DNA of 64,000 bases from Flexivirga alba (GTDB taxonomy: Bacteria; Actinomycetota; Actinomycetes; Actinomycetales; Dermatophilaceae): contig NZ_JBHSWH010000001.1 in the NCBI RefSeq assembly GCF_042661025.1, forward strand, positions 620,001 to 684,000, in the 5' to 3' direction. Positions 25,782 through 34,734 of this stretch are shown here, one piece after another. Both the position numbers and the translations under genes were made by a program. Each line of letters starts with the position of its first letter. The stretch's first letter is position 1. Below the pieces are notes generated by a model. That model made no database searches, was not told the DNA's origin, and saw only the letters and a list, made by a program, of their open reading frames with translations.

Positions 25782-26009
25782 ATGTCGACGGGCCCGCTTA
25801 CCGTCACGTTTTCGGAGATGAAACATGCCTCGTCGTGCAGCAAGGGCGTACCGAAAATCGACTCGGTGAAATCGACGATCCGCCACGTCGAGACCGCATC
25901 CGGCGGCTACACGGTCATCGCCAACTTCGGTGACCAGTTCAGCGATCTGATCGGCGGTCACGCCATCGTGCCGGTCAAGCCGCCGAACCCGACGTTCTAC
26001 CTGCCGTGA
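25782..26009 (+). CDS. Hypothetical small protein
   Basis: A 75-residue reading frame between the M15 gene and a repeat. It is not recognised. The composition looks protein-like (IRHVETASGGYTVIANFGDQ, AIVPVKPPNPTFYLP), with normal codon use and no signal peptide or membrane segment. It may be a genuine small protein or the C-terminal remnant of a larger one. There is no clear ribosome-binding site before the ATG at 25782. Confidence 0.35.
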   Translation: MSTGPLTVTFSEMKHASSCSKGVPKIDSVKSTIRHVETASGGYTVIANFGDQFSDLIGGHAIVPVKPPNPTFYLP

Positions 26010-26021
26010 ACCCGCGCCGTC

Positions 26022-26126
26022 CCCTCTCGCCGACAGGCTCAGAAGCACCCCGAGAGGCTCAGCAAATCGCCCGCTCTACGGCGATTTTGCTGGGCCTCTC
26101 GAGCGCTTGCTGGGCCTCTCGGCGAA
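26022..26126. repeat. Nested intergenic inverted repeat (CGAGAGG family, copy 1)
   Basis: Four copies of a CGAsAGGCyCAG core, two direct then two inverted, form two nested stems. The inner arms CGAGAGGCTCAGCAAATCGCC pair with the segment at 26080-26101. The outer arms starting TCGCCGACAGGCTCAG pair with the segment ending at 26125. A related element lies at 36803-36914. It immediately precedes the ChaA-like gene. Confidence 0.75.
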
Positions 26127-26151
26127 AATGGTTCGTCGTGCTCCCTGGATA

Positions 26152-27322
26152 ATGGCGCCCGTGAACCCGACTCGACTGCGCACCGTTTTGGCCCGCTGGA
26201 ACGTCTGGGTCCCCATCCTGGCGCTGCTGCCGCTTCCCTTCACGTTCGGAAAGCACATCGGCCCGGCGTGGATCGTCATCGTTGCTCTGTTGCTGGGCGC
26301 CTCGGTGCTCGCTGCGGTGCATCACGCCGAAGTCGTGGCGAACCGGGTGGGTGAACCGTTCGGGTCTCTCGTGCTGGCCGTCGCGGTGACCGTCATCGAG
26401 GTCGCCCTCATCGTGACGCTGATGGTCAGCGGTGGCTCCGACGCCAGCACTCTTGCCCGCGACACCGTCTTCTCCGCGGCGATGCTCCACCTGCAACGGC
26501 ATCGTCGGCATCTCGTTGCTCGTCGGTGCGATGCGCCACAACACTGTCACTTTCAACGCCGAAGGGACCGGCGCGGCGCTGGCCTGTGTGCTGACGCTCG
26601 CGACCATGTGTCTGGTGCTGCCGAACTTCACCTCGAGCGTGTCAGGTCCGGAGTTCTCCGGGTCCCAGCTGACCTTCGCGGCGATCGCGTCGCTCGCGCT
26701 GTATGGCCTCTTCGTCGTCACCCAGACCGTGCGGCATCGCGACTTCTTCCTGCCGGTGCACCGTGCGGACTATCGACCTCTGGCCGGCGACAACGGGTAT
26801 GCCGCGACCGCACCGGACGACCTGACCACCCAGGAGTCCGAGGGTGAGCACGCCGAACCGCCCAGCAATCGCGCCGCGTTGCAGAGCCTGGCGCTGCTGC
26901 TCGTCTCGCTGATCGCGGTCGTCGGCCTGGCCAAGGTCGAGTCGAAGCCGATCGAGGACGGTGTCCGATCGCTGGGCCTGCCGCATTCGTTCGTCGGAGT
27001 CATCATCGCCGTCCTCGTGCTGGCTCCCGAGACGCTCGCCGCGGTCAACGCCGCTCGACGGGACCGCGTGCAGATCAGCCTCAACCTCGGCTACGGCTCG
27101 GCGATGGCATCGATCGGCCTGACGATCCCGGTCATCGCGATCGCGTCCATCTGGTTGCCCACCGATCTGCACCTCGGCCTGGGGCACACGCAGATCGTGC
27201 TCCTCGGCATCACCGCGGCCGTCGGGATCCTCACCGTCGTGCCGGGGCGAGCGACGCGCCTGCAGGGCGGCATACATCTGGTGTTGACGGCGGCGTTCAT
27301 CTTCCTCGCCGCGAATCCGTAG
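26152..27322 (+). pseudogene. ChaA-like Ca2+/H+ (Na+/H+) antiporter, frameshifted
   Basis: A cation/proton antiporter of about 390 residues. The first frame gives the N-terminal half (VWVPILALLPLPFTFGKHIG, the acidic helix GSLVLAVAVTVIEVALIVTL, DTVFSAAM). At about 26484-26490 one extra base, near CTCCACC, moves the reading to the next frame. There the expected CNGIVGISLLVGAMRHNTVTFN and the second acidic helix (IIAVLVLAPETLAAVNAARR) continue to the stop at 27322. The two E-containing repeats of the CaCA superfamily are thus both present. The ATG at 26152 or GTG at 26161 may be the start. An intact gene with a sequence error is plausible. Confidence 0.82.
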
Positions 27323-27333
27323 AGACCACAGAG

Positions 27334-27385
27334 GGTTTCGATACGCGCTCCTCAGCTTCGCTCCCCGCCCTACTCAACCAGCATG
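27334..27385. repeat. Dispersed intergenic repeat, half element
   Basis: GTTTCGATACGCGCTCCTC and CCCGCCCTACTCAACCAGC resemble the right half of the element at 56059-56290 and the copies at 35875 and 63458. It lies between the convergent antiporter and CorA genes. Confidence 0.6.
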
Positions 27386-27388
27386 GAG

Positions 27389-28537
27389 TCACAACCATTT
27401 CCGTTTGCGGAAGATGACGAAGAGTACCGAGCAGACGATGAGCATCAACACGATGCCGTAGGGGTAACCGAGCGCCCAGTGCAACTCGGGCATGTTGTCG
27501 AAGTTCATCCCGTAGATGCCGCTGATCAGCGACGGCGCGAAGAGGATTGCCGCCCAGGCGGAGATCTTCTTGACCTCGTCGTTCTGATCCATCCCGGCCT
27601 CGGCGAGCCGGCGCATCTCTTCGTTCTGGGTCTGCGCGACCAGGGTCGCGTTGAGCGTGAGTATGTCGGCCAGGTTGGCCCGGAAACCGTCGACCCGCTC
27701 GACGACACTGGTTGCGTGGTCGGTGACGTCCCGCAGCATGCGCTGCAGCTCCTCGTCGGTGTCGTACTTGTCGAACCCATCCTCCAGACCTTTCACGATC
27801 TGCAGCAACGGTTTGGTGGCCCGCTGCAACTCGGCGACCTCACGGGACAGCTCGTAGATGCGTCGGGACACGGCGGGATCGGACTCGAAGACCTGGTTCT
27901 CGATCTCGTCGATGTCGTTCTCGAGGCCTGCTATCACCGGGGCATAGCGGTCGACGACGAAGTCGAGCATCGCGTAGAGCACCGCTTCCGGCCCGCGGGC
28001 CAGCAACTCCGGGTCGGACTCCAGTCGCTCACGGACGGCGGCCAGCGTCGGCCGGTCGGAGTGACGAACCGTGAGCACGAAGTCGGGGCCGATGAAGAGG
28101 TGCAGCTCACCGATCTGCACCGTCTCGGATGCGTCCAGGTAGATCGCGGGGCGCAACACGACGAAGAGCGTCTCGTCGTACCGCTCCAGCTTGGGCCGCT
28201 GGTGGGCGACGATCGCGTCTTCGACCGCGAGCGGGTGGAGGTTGAAAACCTCTGCCATGTCATTGATCTGAGTCTCGGTCGGGTGAAAAAGCCCGATCCA
28301 GGCCATTGGCTTGTCGGGACCGTGCAACCGGTGCATCGCCTCGCGCAACGACTTCGGTGCCTCCACCCGGTGGCCGTTGCAATAGACCGCCTTCTCGACC
28401 ACCGACTCCTCGACCGGCACGTCGTCCTGATCGCCCCGACGCGGTTGCAGGATGCGCTCGGGCGCGTCGTCGCGCGACGACGCGCTAGCGGGCAACGCTG
28501 CCGTCGATCGGAAGGCGCGGTTCCTCCAGTTGGGCAC
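27389..28537 (-). CDS. corA: CorA-type magnesium/cobalt transporter
   Basis: A 382-residue CorA family channel. The large N-terminal cytoplasmic domain is followed by a long helix (about residues 215-315) and two C-terminal TM helices. The selectivity motif YGMNF ends TM1 near residue 345, and the basic C-terminus FRKRKWL follows TM2. Mg2+ (or Co2+/Ni2+) import is the family role. The start is a GTG at 28537. The first 45 residues are poorly conserved and partly disordered. Confidence 0.93.
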   Translation of the reverse strand: MPNWRNRAFRSTAALPASASSRDDAPERILQPRRGDQDDVPVEESVVEKAVYCNGHRVEAPKSLREAMHRLHGPDKPMAWIGLFHPTETQINDMAEVFNLHPLAVEDAIVAHQRPKLERYDETLFVVLRPAIYLDASETVQIGELHLFIGPDFVLTVRHSDRPTLAAVRERLESDPELLARGPEAVLYAMLDFVVDRYAPVIAGLENDIDEIENQVFESDPAVSRRIYELSREVAELQRATKPLLQIVKGLEDGFDKYDTDEELQRMLRDVTDHATSVVERVDGFRANLADILTLNATLVAQTQNEEMRRLAEAGMDQNDEVKKISAWAAILFAPSLISGIYGMNFDNMPELHWALGYPYGIVLMLIVCSVLFVIFRKRKWL

Positions 28538-28637
28538 GGTCAGAGCCTAATTCACCCCACGAAGTTTCTCCGCCGCTTCGCTCCCCCGAATACTTCGCGG
28601 GGACCCCGAATCTCGCGGGCAACGCTCCCGAAGCGCA

Positions 28638-30052
28638 TCAGGACTCGCGCGGGCGGGTCATCGCCAGCACGTCGAGCACCCGGTCCAGGTCGGCTTCGCT
28701 GATCGCGCCGTTCTCCACGTGTCCTCGCTCGACGACAACCTCACGGATCGTCTTGCCCTCCTTGAGCGACTGCTTGGCGATGGCGGAGGCCTCGTCATAC
28801 CCGACGTAATGGTTGAGCGGGGTGACGATCGACGGTGAGGACTCGGCGAATTCGCGGCACCGCTCGACGTTGGCGGTGATGCCGTCGACGCACCGGTCCG
28901 CGAAGAGCACGCTCACGTTGGCCAGGATCTCGATCGACTGCAGCAGATTGTCGGCGATGACTGGCAGCATGACATTGAGCTCGAAGTTGCCAGCAGCACC
29001 GCCCCAGGCGACCGCTGCGTCGTTGCCGACGACCTGGGCAGCTACCTGGCAAACCGCCTCTGCCAGAACAGGATTGACCTTGCCGGGCATGATCGAGCTA
29101 CCCGGCTGCAGGTCTGGCAGGAAGATCTCCGTCAGGCCGGTGCGCGGGCCGGACCCCATCCACCGGATGTCGTTCGCGATCTTCGTCATACTGGCCGCGA
29201 TCGTGCGCAGCACACCGGACAGCTCCACCAGCGCGTCGCGAGCGCCCTGCGCCTCGAAGTGGTCGGCCGCCTCGGTGAGCGGCAGGTCCATGTCTTCGGC
29301 AAGTCGCGAAATCACTTCTCCGGCAAGGCCTTTCGGCGCATTGATTCCAGTGCCGACCGCGGTGCCGCCCAACGGCAGGGAGCCCACGCGGGGAGCGCGT
29401 CCTGCAGGCGCGCCACCCCGAGGCGGATCTGCGCGGCATACCCACCGAACTCCTGACCGAGCGTCACGGGGGTCGCGTCCATCAGGTGTGTGCGCCCCGA
29501 CTTCACCACGTCGGCGAACTCGGTCGCCTTCCGCTCCAGCGCTTCAGCAAGATGCTCCAGCGCCGGGATCAGCTTGCGTACCACCGCACGCGTGGCGGCA
29601 ATGTGTATGGCGGCAGGGAACTGGTCATTGGAGGAGAACGGATCGTTCACGTCGTCGTTGGGATGCACCGGCTCGCCCAGCGACTCCTGAGCCAGCGTCG
29701 CGATGACCTCGTTGGCGTTCATGTTCGACGAGGTGCCCGAACCGGTCTGGAAGACGTCGATCGGGAACTCTGCGTCCCAGTCGCCGCGCGCCACCTCGGC
29801 CGCCGCGTCATGGATCGCCTGCGCCTTGCGCTGGTCGAGCATGCCGCGCTGACCGCGGATGATGGCCGAGCAACCCTTGATCGACGCGAGGGCGCCGATC
29901 AGTTCGCGCTCGATCGGACGACCGGAGACCGGGAAGTTCTCCACCGCACGCTGTGTCTGCGCACGCCACTTGGCGTGGACCGGAACTTCGATGTCACCCA
30001 TCGAGTCGTGCTCGGTTCGGGTAGTGGAGGTTGAATCACCTTGTGGTGTCAT
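28638..30052 (-). pseudogene. fumC: Fumarate hydratase class II, frameshifted in this sequence
   Basis: Class II fumarase of the TCA cycle, hydrating fumarate to malate. The N-terminal frame contains TQRAVENFPVSGR, VFQTGSGTSSNMNANEVIA and GRTHLMDATPVTLGQEFGGY. At the GGGG run 29390-29393 one base appears to be missing. The next frame continues GSLPLGGTAVGTGINAP, the catalytic signature PGSSIMPGKVNPV and the C-terminal SS-loop region to a stop at 28638. Joined length is about 471 residues, normal for FumC. Because this is a central metabolic enzyme and the break sits at a homopolymer, sequencing error is likely. The start is ATG 30052 (TRTEHDSMGDIEVP follows, as in mycobacterial FumC). Confidence 0.88.
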
Positions 30053-30144
30053 GGTTTTCGACTCCCGTCAATGACGTCGGCCGAGCATGCGATCAGCCGA
30101 CTTCGGCTCGTCAACCAGTCTGCCACGCGGGCTTCGCGCAGAGG

Positions 30145-32523
30145 TCAGCCGCCCGACCCCGCCCGCAGCGGAGCACGACCGACGGGCTGCTCCGGCCGCG
30201 GTGTGATCGGCTTGGGCGGCTTCGTCGCGCGTGACGCCGGTTTCCCGGAGCGCAGCGTGAACTTGCGCCCATAGTGCTTGATCGTGGTGTGCGCGTCCGG
30301 GCCGTCCTCCAGCTGGTAGGTGGTCCGCTCGTGGGTCACCTCGACCCGGATCTTGCAGCCCTGCCACCGAATGTTGAACGCCAGCCGCTCGATGCCTTCG
30401 GGCAATGCGGGCGCGAAGCTCAGCTGGCCGTGGTGATCGCGCATCCCGCCGAAGCCGCAGACCAGAGACAACCAGGCACCGGCTAGCGACGCAACGTGCA
30501 CGCCGTCCTTGGTGTTGTGCTCCAAGTCGTGCAGGTCCATCAGTGCGGCTTCCGTCGCGTAGTCGTGCGCGAGTTCGACGTGCCCGACCTCGGCCGCGAT
30601 GACCGCCTGGGTGCAAGCCGACAACGAGGAGTCGCGGGTGGTGAGCGGCTCGTAGTAGGCGAACGCACGCGCCTTCTGCTCAGCGGTGAATTCGTCACCG
30701 CACCAATGCATTGCGAGGATCAGGTCGGCCTGTTTGATGACCTGGCGCGGGTAGATGTCGACATACGGGTAATGCAACAGGAGCGGGTAGCTGTCGCTGT
30801 CGTGCGTCTCCTGGAAGTCCCACACCCGGTGATTGGTGAAGTCGGCGTCCTGCATGTGCACGTCGAGCTCGTCGTCATACGGCACCGCGATCGTCTCGAC
30901 CGCGGCCCACCAGTCGGCTCGTTCGGCTTCGGTGACTTTCAGCTCTTTGGCAACCTTCGGCCAGCGCTCGACGGCCTCCGCGGCATAGCGCAGGTTCCGA
31001 GCCGCCATCAGGTTCGTGTAGACGTTGTCGTCGACGATCGCGCTGTATTCGTCCGGACCCGTCACGCCGTCGATGTGGAATCGGCCGTCGTTGCCGTGGT
31101 ACCCGATGCCGGCCCACAACCGGGCCGTCCGGACCAGCAGTGGGAGCGCGACCTCTCGATCGAACTCCTCGTCATTCGTCCAGTAGACGTAGCGTGCCGC
31201 GGCCACCGAGATGGCCGCATTGACGTGGAAGGCTGCCGTGCCGGCCGGCCAGTATGCCGAGCACTCCTGCCCGCGAATGGTGCGCCATGGGAACGCAACT
31301 CCGCTGAGCTTCAACGTCTTTGCGCGTTCTTCGGCCAGATCGGCGATGGACAACCGCCAGATCAGCGCATCGCGCGCGGCTTGCGGAGCGGTCGCGGTCA
31401 GCACCGGCAGGACATACATCTCGCTGTCCCAGAAGCAGTGCCCGTCATACCCGGGACCGGTCAGGCCCTTCGCCGGTATGGCGCGGCCCTCCGCTCGGGC
31501 GCCCGACTGCAGCACGTGCCACAGCCCGAAGCGAACGGCCTGCTGGATGACCGGGTCGCCGTCGACCTCGACGTCGGCTCCGTCCCAGAACTCGTCCAGA
31601 TAATTGCGCTGCTCGGCGACCAGGTTGTCCCACCCGGTGTGCAGCACCGCCGACAACGCAGCGTCGACCTGGTCCCGCAACGCGGGCAACGTGCGTTGCG
31701 AACTCCAGCCGTACGCAACGAATTTCGTCATACCGACCGTATCGCCGGGCTGCAGCTCGGTGCCGACCGTGGTGCGGGTCCAGTCCGGCTGCACGTAGGT
31801 GTTGCTGTGGAATTGAGTCCCGTCGTCACCGTGGATCTCGTGGTCACATGCAACCGCCACCCGAAGCTTGCTGCGCCGAGTGCGGTGGATCAGTTGCGAC
31901 CGGTTGCCGGTGTTGGAGGCTTCCTCGGGCTTCAGTGGATCCTTCAGCGCAGCGGCCACCCGCGGGTCCTTCGACTCCACTGCGAGCTTCTCGTTGGCGA
32001 CCATCTCCGACTGCATCACGATGCGGACCGGCTTGTTGACCGCCTCGACCGAATAGCGGATCGCGAGGATCGCTCGTTGGGTGAAGGAGACCAGCCGGGT
32101 CGAGCGGATGCGCACCTGTGTGCCGGCGGTGGTCTCCCAGGTCAGGTCGCGGTGCAGCAACCCTTCGCGCAGGTCGAGAGTGCGCTCCTGATGTCGCACC
32201 ACGCCATACCGAAGGTCCAGCGGTTGGTCGTCAACGAGCAGCCGAATGATCTTGCCGTCAGTGACATTGACGATCGTCTGCCCCTCTTCGGGGTAGCCGT
32301 AGCCCGCCTCGGCATACGGCAGTGGACGCTCCTCGTAGAACGAGTTGAGATAGGTCCCAAGCAGGCCGTTCGGCGTCGACTCGTCGTAGTTGCCGCGCAC
32401 GCCGATGTGACCGTTCGCCAGGGCAAAGACTGATTCGGATTGTGCGAGATTTCCCGGGTGCACACCGAGTTCCCGGACGCGCCACGGCTCGACAGTGAAT
32501 TCGCTCTTGGCATTGTCTGCCAC
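30145..32523 (-). CDS. Glycoside hydrolase family 65 disaccharide phosphorylase
   Basis: A 792-residue GH65 protein. An N-terminal beta-sandwich leads to the (alpha/alpha)6 barrel. DGHCFWDSEMYVLPVL and VTGPDEYSAIVDDN are the barrel signatures; the general acid is Glu492 in the latter. The downstream phosphate-binding region NTKDGVHVASLAGAW is kept, so phosphorolysis rather than hydrolysis is expected. Maltose, trehalose, kojibiose or nigerose could be the substrate. The coupled beta-phosphoglucomutase (3 bases upstream) fits an enzyme releasing beta-glucose 1-phosphate. The C-terminal 30 residues are basic and disordered. The start is a GTG. Confidence 0.92.
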   Translation of the reverse strand: MADNAKSEFTVEPWRVRELGVHPGNLAQSESVFALANGHIGVRGNYDESTPNGLLGTYLNSFYEERPLPYAEAGYGYPEEGQTIVNVTDGKIIRLLVDDQPLDLRYGVVRHQERTLDLREGLLHRDLTWETTAGTQVRIRSTRLVSFTQRAILAIRYSVEAVNKPVRIVMQSEMVANEKLAVESKDPRVAAALKDPLKPEEASNTGNRSQLIHRTRRSKLRVAVACDHEIHGDDGTQFHSNTYVQPDWTRTTVGTELQPGDTVGMTKFVAYGWSSQRTLPALRDQVDAALSAVLHTGWDNLVAEQRNYLDEFWDGADVEVDGDPVIQQAVRFGLWHVLQSGARAEGRAIPAKGLTGPGYDGHCFWDSEMYVLPVLTATAPQAARDALIWRLSIADLAEERAKTLKLSGVAFPWRTIRGQECSAYWPAGTAAFHVNAAISVAAARYVYWTNDEEFDREVALPLLVRTARLWAGIGYHGNDGRFHIDGVTGPDEYSAIVDDNVYTNLMAARNLRYAAEAVERWPKVAKELKVTEAERADWWAAVETIAVPYDDELDVHMQDADFTNHRVWDFQETHDSDSYPLLLHYPYVDIYPRQVIKQADLILAMHWCGDEFTAEQKARAFAYYEPLTTRDSSLSACTQAVIAAEVGHVELAHDYATEAALMDLHDLEHNTKDGVHVASLAGAWLSLVCGFGGMRDHHGQLSFAPALPEGIERLAFNIRWQGCKIRVEVTHERTTYQLEDGPDAHTTIKHYGRKFTLRSGKPASRATKPPKPITPRPEQPVGRAPLRAGSGG

Positions 32524-32526
32524 GAC

Positions 32527-33261
32527 TCAGTCCTTCTGTTCGATGAGTTCGGAGAGGTCCTGCACCACGATGTCGGCGCCGTTCTGCTTCAACGCAGCCG
32601 CGTGACCGACCCGATCGACGCCGACCACGAAGCCGAATTTGCCCGCGCGGCCGGCCGCAACCCCGGACGTCGCGTCCTCGAAGACGGCAGCCTGGTCGGG
32701 TGTTGCGCCGGCGAGTTTCGCACCGGCGAGAAAGGAGTCCGGCGCCGGCTTGCCCTTGATGTGTTGCTCCGCCAAGGTGACTCCGTCGACACGCCCCTCG
32801 ACATACTGCTCGAGCCCGGTGACCTTCAGGACCATCTCGGTGTTCGCGCTCGACGACACGACGATCCGGCGCAGACCCTGTTCCTGGGCCAGCTGCAGGT
32901 AGCGACGGCTGCCTTCGTAAACCTTGACGCCGTTGCGCTCGATCTCTGCCTGCAGCTTGACGTTCTTCCGATTGCCCAGTCCCCAGACGGTTTCGGCATC
33001 ACCACCATCATCTGGTGAACCGTCAGGCAGCTGTATGTCGCGGGAGGCGAGAAAGTCACGCACTCCGTCCTGGCGCGGTTTCCCGTCGACATACTTGTTG
33101 TAGTCGTCCTCGGTGAACGGCTGAAAGTCCTTGCCGTCCTTGGCTTCCAGATAGGCGTCGAACATCTGCTTCCACGCCTTGCGGTGCACGCTCGCCGTGT
33201 CCGTGATGACCCCGTCGAGATCGAAGAGGCAGGTCGTGATCGAGTCCGGCAGTCCAAGCAT
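32527..33261 (-). CDS. pgmB: Beta-phosphoglucomutase, HAD superfamily
   Basis: A 244-residue HAD phosphotransferase converting beta-glucose 1-phosphate to glucose 6-phosphate. The nucleophile loop FDLDGVITDTA has Asp14 and the acid/base Asp16. IVVSSSANTEMVL is motif II, KGKPAPDSF holds the motif III lysine and FEDATSGVAAGRAG is motif IV. The alpha-helical cap HRKAWKQMFDAYL fits the beta-PGM subgroup. The ATG at 33261 has AAGGA upstream. It is the first gene of a two-gene operon with GH65 and completes the phosphorolytic route into glycolysis. Confidence 0.9.
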   Translation of the reverse strand: MLGLPDSITTCLFDLDGVITDTASVHRKAWKQMFDAYLEAKDGKDFQPFTEDDYNKYVDGKPRQDGVRDFLASRDIQLPDGSPDDGGDAETVWGLGNRKNVKLQAEIERNGVKVYEGSRRYLQLAQEQGLRRIVVSSSANTEMVLKVTGLEQYVEGRVDGVTLAEQHIKGKPAPDSFLAGAKLAGATPDQAAVFEDATSGVAAGRAGKFGFVVGVDRVGHAAALKQNGADIVVQDLSELIEQKD

Positions 33262-33310
33262 CGAACGTTCCTTAGTTGCGTAGGCAGTTGGCTCGTCGTG
33301 GTCGCACCAC

Positions 33311-33411
33311 CTAGTGCGGTGCGTGCAAAGTTGTTGGACAGTCGCTTCGCGCCTGACCAGCAACTTTGCCCACATCCGTACCTGCTCTATTTCTGACTCA
33401 CTGCACTAGTG
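33311..33411. repeat. Stem-loop intergenic repeat, long copy
   Basis: Outer arms CTAGTGCGGTG and CACTGCACTAG enclose inner arms GCAAAGTTGTTGG and CCAGCAACTTTGC. The flanks CTATTTCTGACTCACTGC and GTGCGTGCAAAGTTG recur in the shorter copy at 40484-40535. It lies upstream of the beta-phosphoglucomutase gene and could be part of its leader or a mobile miniature element. The rest of the 33.26-33.53 kb gap shows nothing else. Confidence 0.65.
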
Positions 33412-33531
33412 GGGCTCTTGGCAGGCTAGACCCGAACCGGTCGTCGTCAAGGACGTTGGGCGCAGTGTCCGCAGACGCACAGCGGCCCGGCATCGCGCAT
33501 CACGCACGAAACCGGGCCGAGGGCGCGGAGG

Positions 33532-34347
33532 TCAGGTCGTTGCGTGACCGGCCAGCGCGTCGACCGCCACCCGCAGCGCGTCGGGATTGTCGGCGGCCTC
33601 GATCACGGCGTCGACCGCCGCGTCATGGCTGGCGAAGATCGCAGCGAGCACAACGCCGGGGAGCAATCCCGTACTGCGGTCGCATCCCTGCTCCGTCTGC
33701 GCGGCACGCAACTCGCCACGCAACCCGTGCAGCATGCGACGCATACTTGCCGTCACCCGCTCGAAACGACGACTGCGCGGACCCCGTCGTCCGCGACCGC
33801 CCGGCCCGAATCCGGCGAAACCTTCACCGAATCCTTCGAATTCGCCACCCCAGGGGCCGCGACCGTGCGGGCCGCCGCGCCGCGGCCCACCGCGACGCTC
33901 ATCGCGGTCCTTCCGCTCCTCATCGCGCCCACGCCGGTCGCCATCGGAATGGTGCCCGCGCTCGCCACGACCACGACCGCGGCGCTGCCCCCAGCGCTCG
34001 GTGATGTCCTCACCAAAGGCGTCGCGGACGGCCTCACGGACCTTGTCCAGGTCGATGCCGATGGCCTTCAGCGCCTCCTTGTCCTCGTCGAGGTTGTCCG
34101 ACGAGTCGGTCGGTTCGTCGGCGTCATCGTCTTCGCGCCGGTCGTCGTGTTTCTCTGCCACGACCTGGCGCACCCAGTCGTAGGTGACGCCCTGCCCGGC
34201 CAGCACTTCGTATGCCGATCCGCGGACGTTGGCCAACAGGCCCAGGAGCAGGTGGTCGGGGCCGAGCAGATCGTGCCCGAGCTCCCGTCGCTCTTCAGTG
34301 GCCTGCATCATCGCTATCCGTATTTCAGAATCCATTGAACGAAACAT
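33532..34347 (-). CDS. Clp N-terminal domain protein with Gly/Arg-rich linker
   Basis: A 271-residue protein with no AAA+ domains. Residues 1-60 form a Clp_N repeat (IRIAMMQATEERRELGHDLL, PDHLLLGLL), the module by which ClpC or ClpA binds adaptors. An acidic stretch (about 75-100) follows, then a highly charged Gly/Arg-rich segment (about 130-195) and a short helical C-terminus (MRRMLHGLRGELRAAQ). It may act as an adaptor or chaperone-like regulator; this is inference. ATG 34347 has AAGGAG upstream. It sits 81 bases downstream of a small HTH gene, a pairing common in actinobacteria. Confidence 0.78.
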   Translation of the reverse strand: MFRSMDSEIRIAMMQATEERRELGHDLLGPDHLLLGLLANVRGSAYEVLAGQGVTYDWVRQVVAEKHDDRREDDDADEPTDSSDNLDEDKEALKAIGIDLDKVREAVRDAFGEDITERWGQRRGRGRGERGHHSDGDRRGRDEERKDRDERRGGPRRGGPHGRGPWGGEFEGFGEGFAGFGPGGRGRRGPRSRRFERVTASMRRMLHGLRGELRAAQTEQGCDRSTGLLPGVVLAAIFASHDAAVDAVIEAADNPDALRVAVDALAGHATT

Positions 34348-34428
34348 TGCTTGTCTCCTTGAAGTTTGTTGTTTCCCAGTGCGTTTCACACCAGGTGCAC
34401 GGCCGAGCGGGCGTCATACGACATCGGC

Positions 34429-34632
34429 TCAGGAGTGCTTCTGATGAACGGCTTGCCGGCTGACCTGCAGGACATCGGCGATGGCCTGCCAGCTCCAGCC
34501 GCGCTCCCGGGCATTGCGCACCTGCACGTCCTCCAACCGGTCGGCGAGGACTCGGAGTGCACGCACCGCTGCCAGCCCCTGTGCGGGATTCGTACTCGCA
34601 GCAGCTTCGGTGAGCTTCAGTTCGTCGTTCAT
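34429..34632 (-). CDS. Small helix-turn-helix protein
   Basis: A 67-residue protein. An N-terminal helix (LAAVRALRVLADRLEDVQV) is followed by a DNA-binding HTH (WSWQAIADVLQVSRQAVHQK). No other domain is present. It is the first gene of a pair with the Clp_N protein and probably autoregulates, since two 18-bp dyads overlap its promoter and start. There is no Shine-Dalgarno sequence before the ATG, and the promoter position predicts a leaderless or nearly leaderless mRNA. Confidence 0.82.
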   Translation of the reverse strand: MNDELKLTEAAASTNPAQGLAAVRALRVLADRLEDVQVRNARERGWSWQAIADVLQVSRQAVHQKHS

Positions 34633-34633
34633 G

Positions 34634-34679
34634 TGTCAATAAAACCTGACAATGCCATATCTGTCAACTAAACCTGACA
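34634..34679 (-). promoter_or_regulatory. Promoter and twin operator of the HTH/Clp-N operon
   Basis: Two copies of a dyad, TGTCA-N8-TGACA, lie at 34634-34651 and 34662-34679, 28 bases apart; the spacers are also similar (ATAAAACC and ACTAAACC). On the minus strand a consensus TTGACA -35 (34667-34662), a 17-base spacer and TTTTAT as -10 overlap both dyads. The start codon follows at 34632. Autorepression by the HTH protein is inferred. Confidence 0.68.
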
Positions 34680-34734
34680 ACGGGCCGTCCTTGCCGCATG
34701 ACGGCATAGTGGGTGTGCGGCATACGCTCCGGGT

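Noticed and set aside
28555..28637. GC-rich stretch between corA and fumC as a structured RNA
   Set aside because: Contains short CGCGGGGACCCCG-like pairings only; no conserved architecture or second copy was found.
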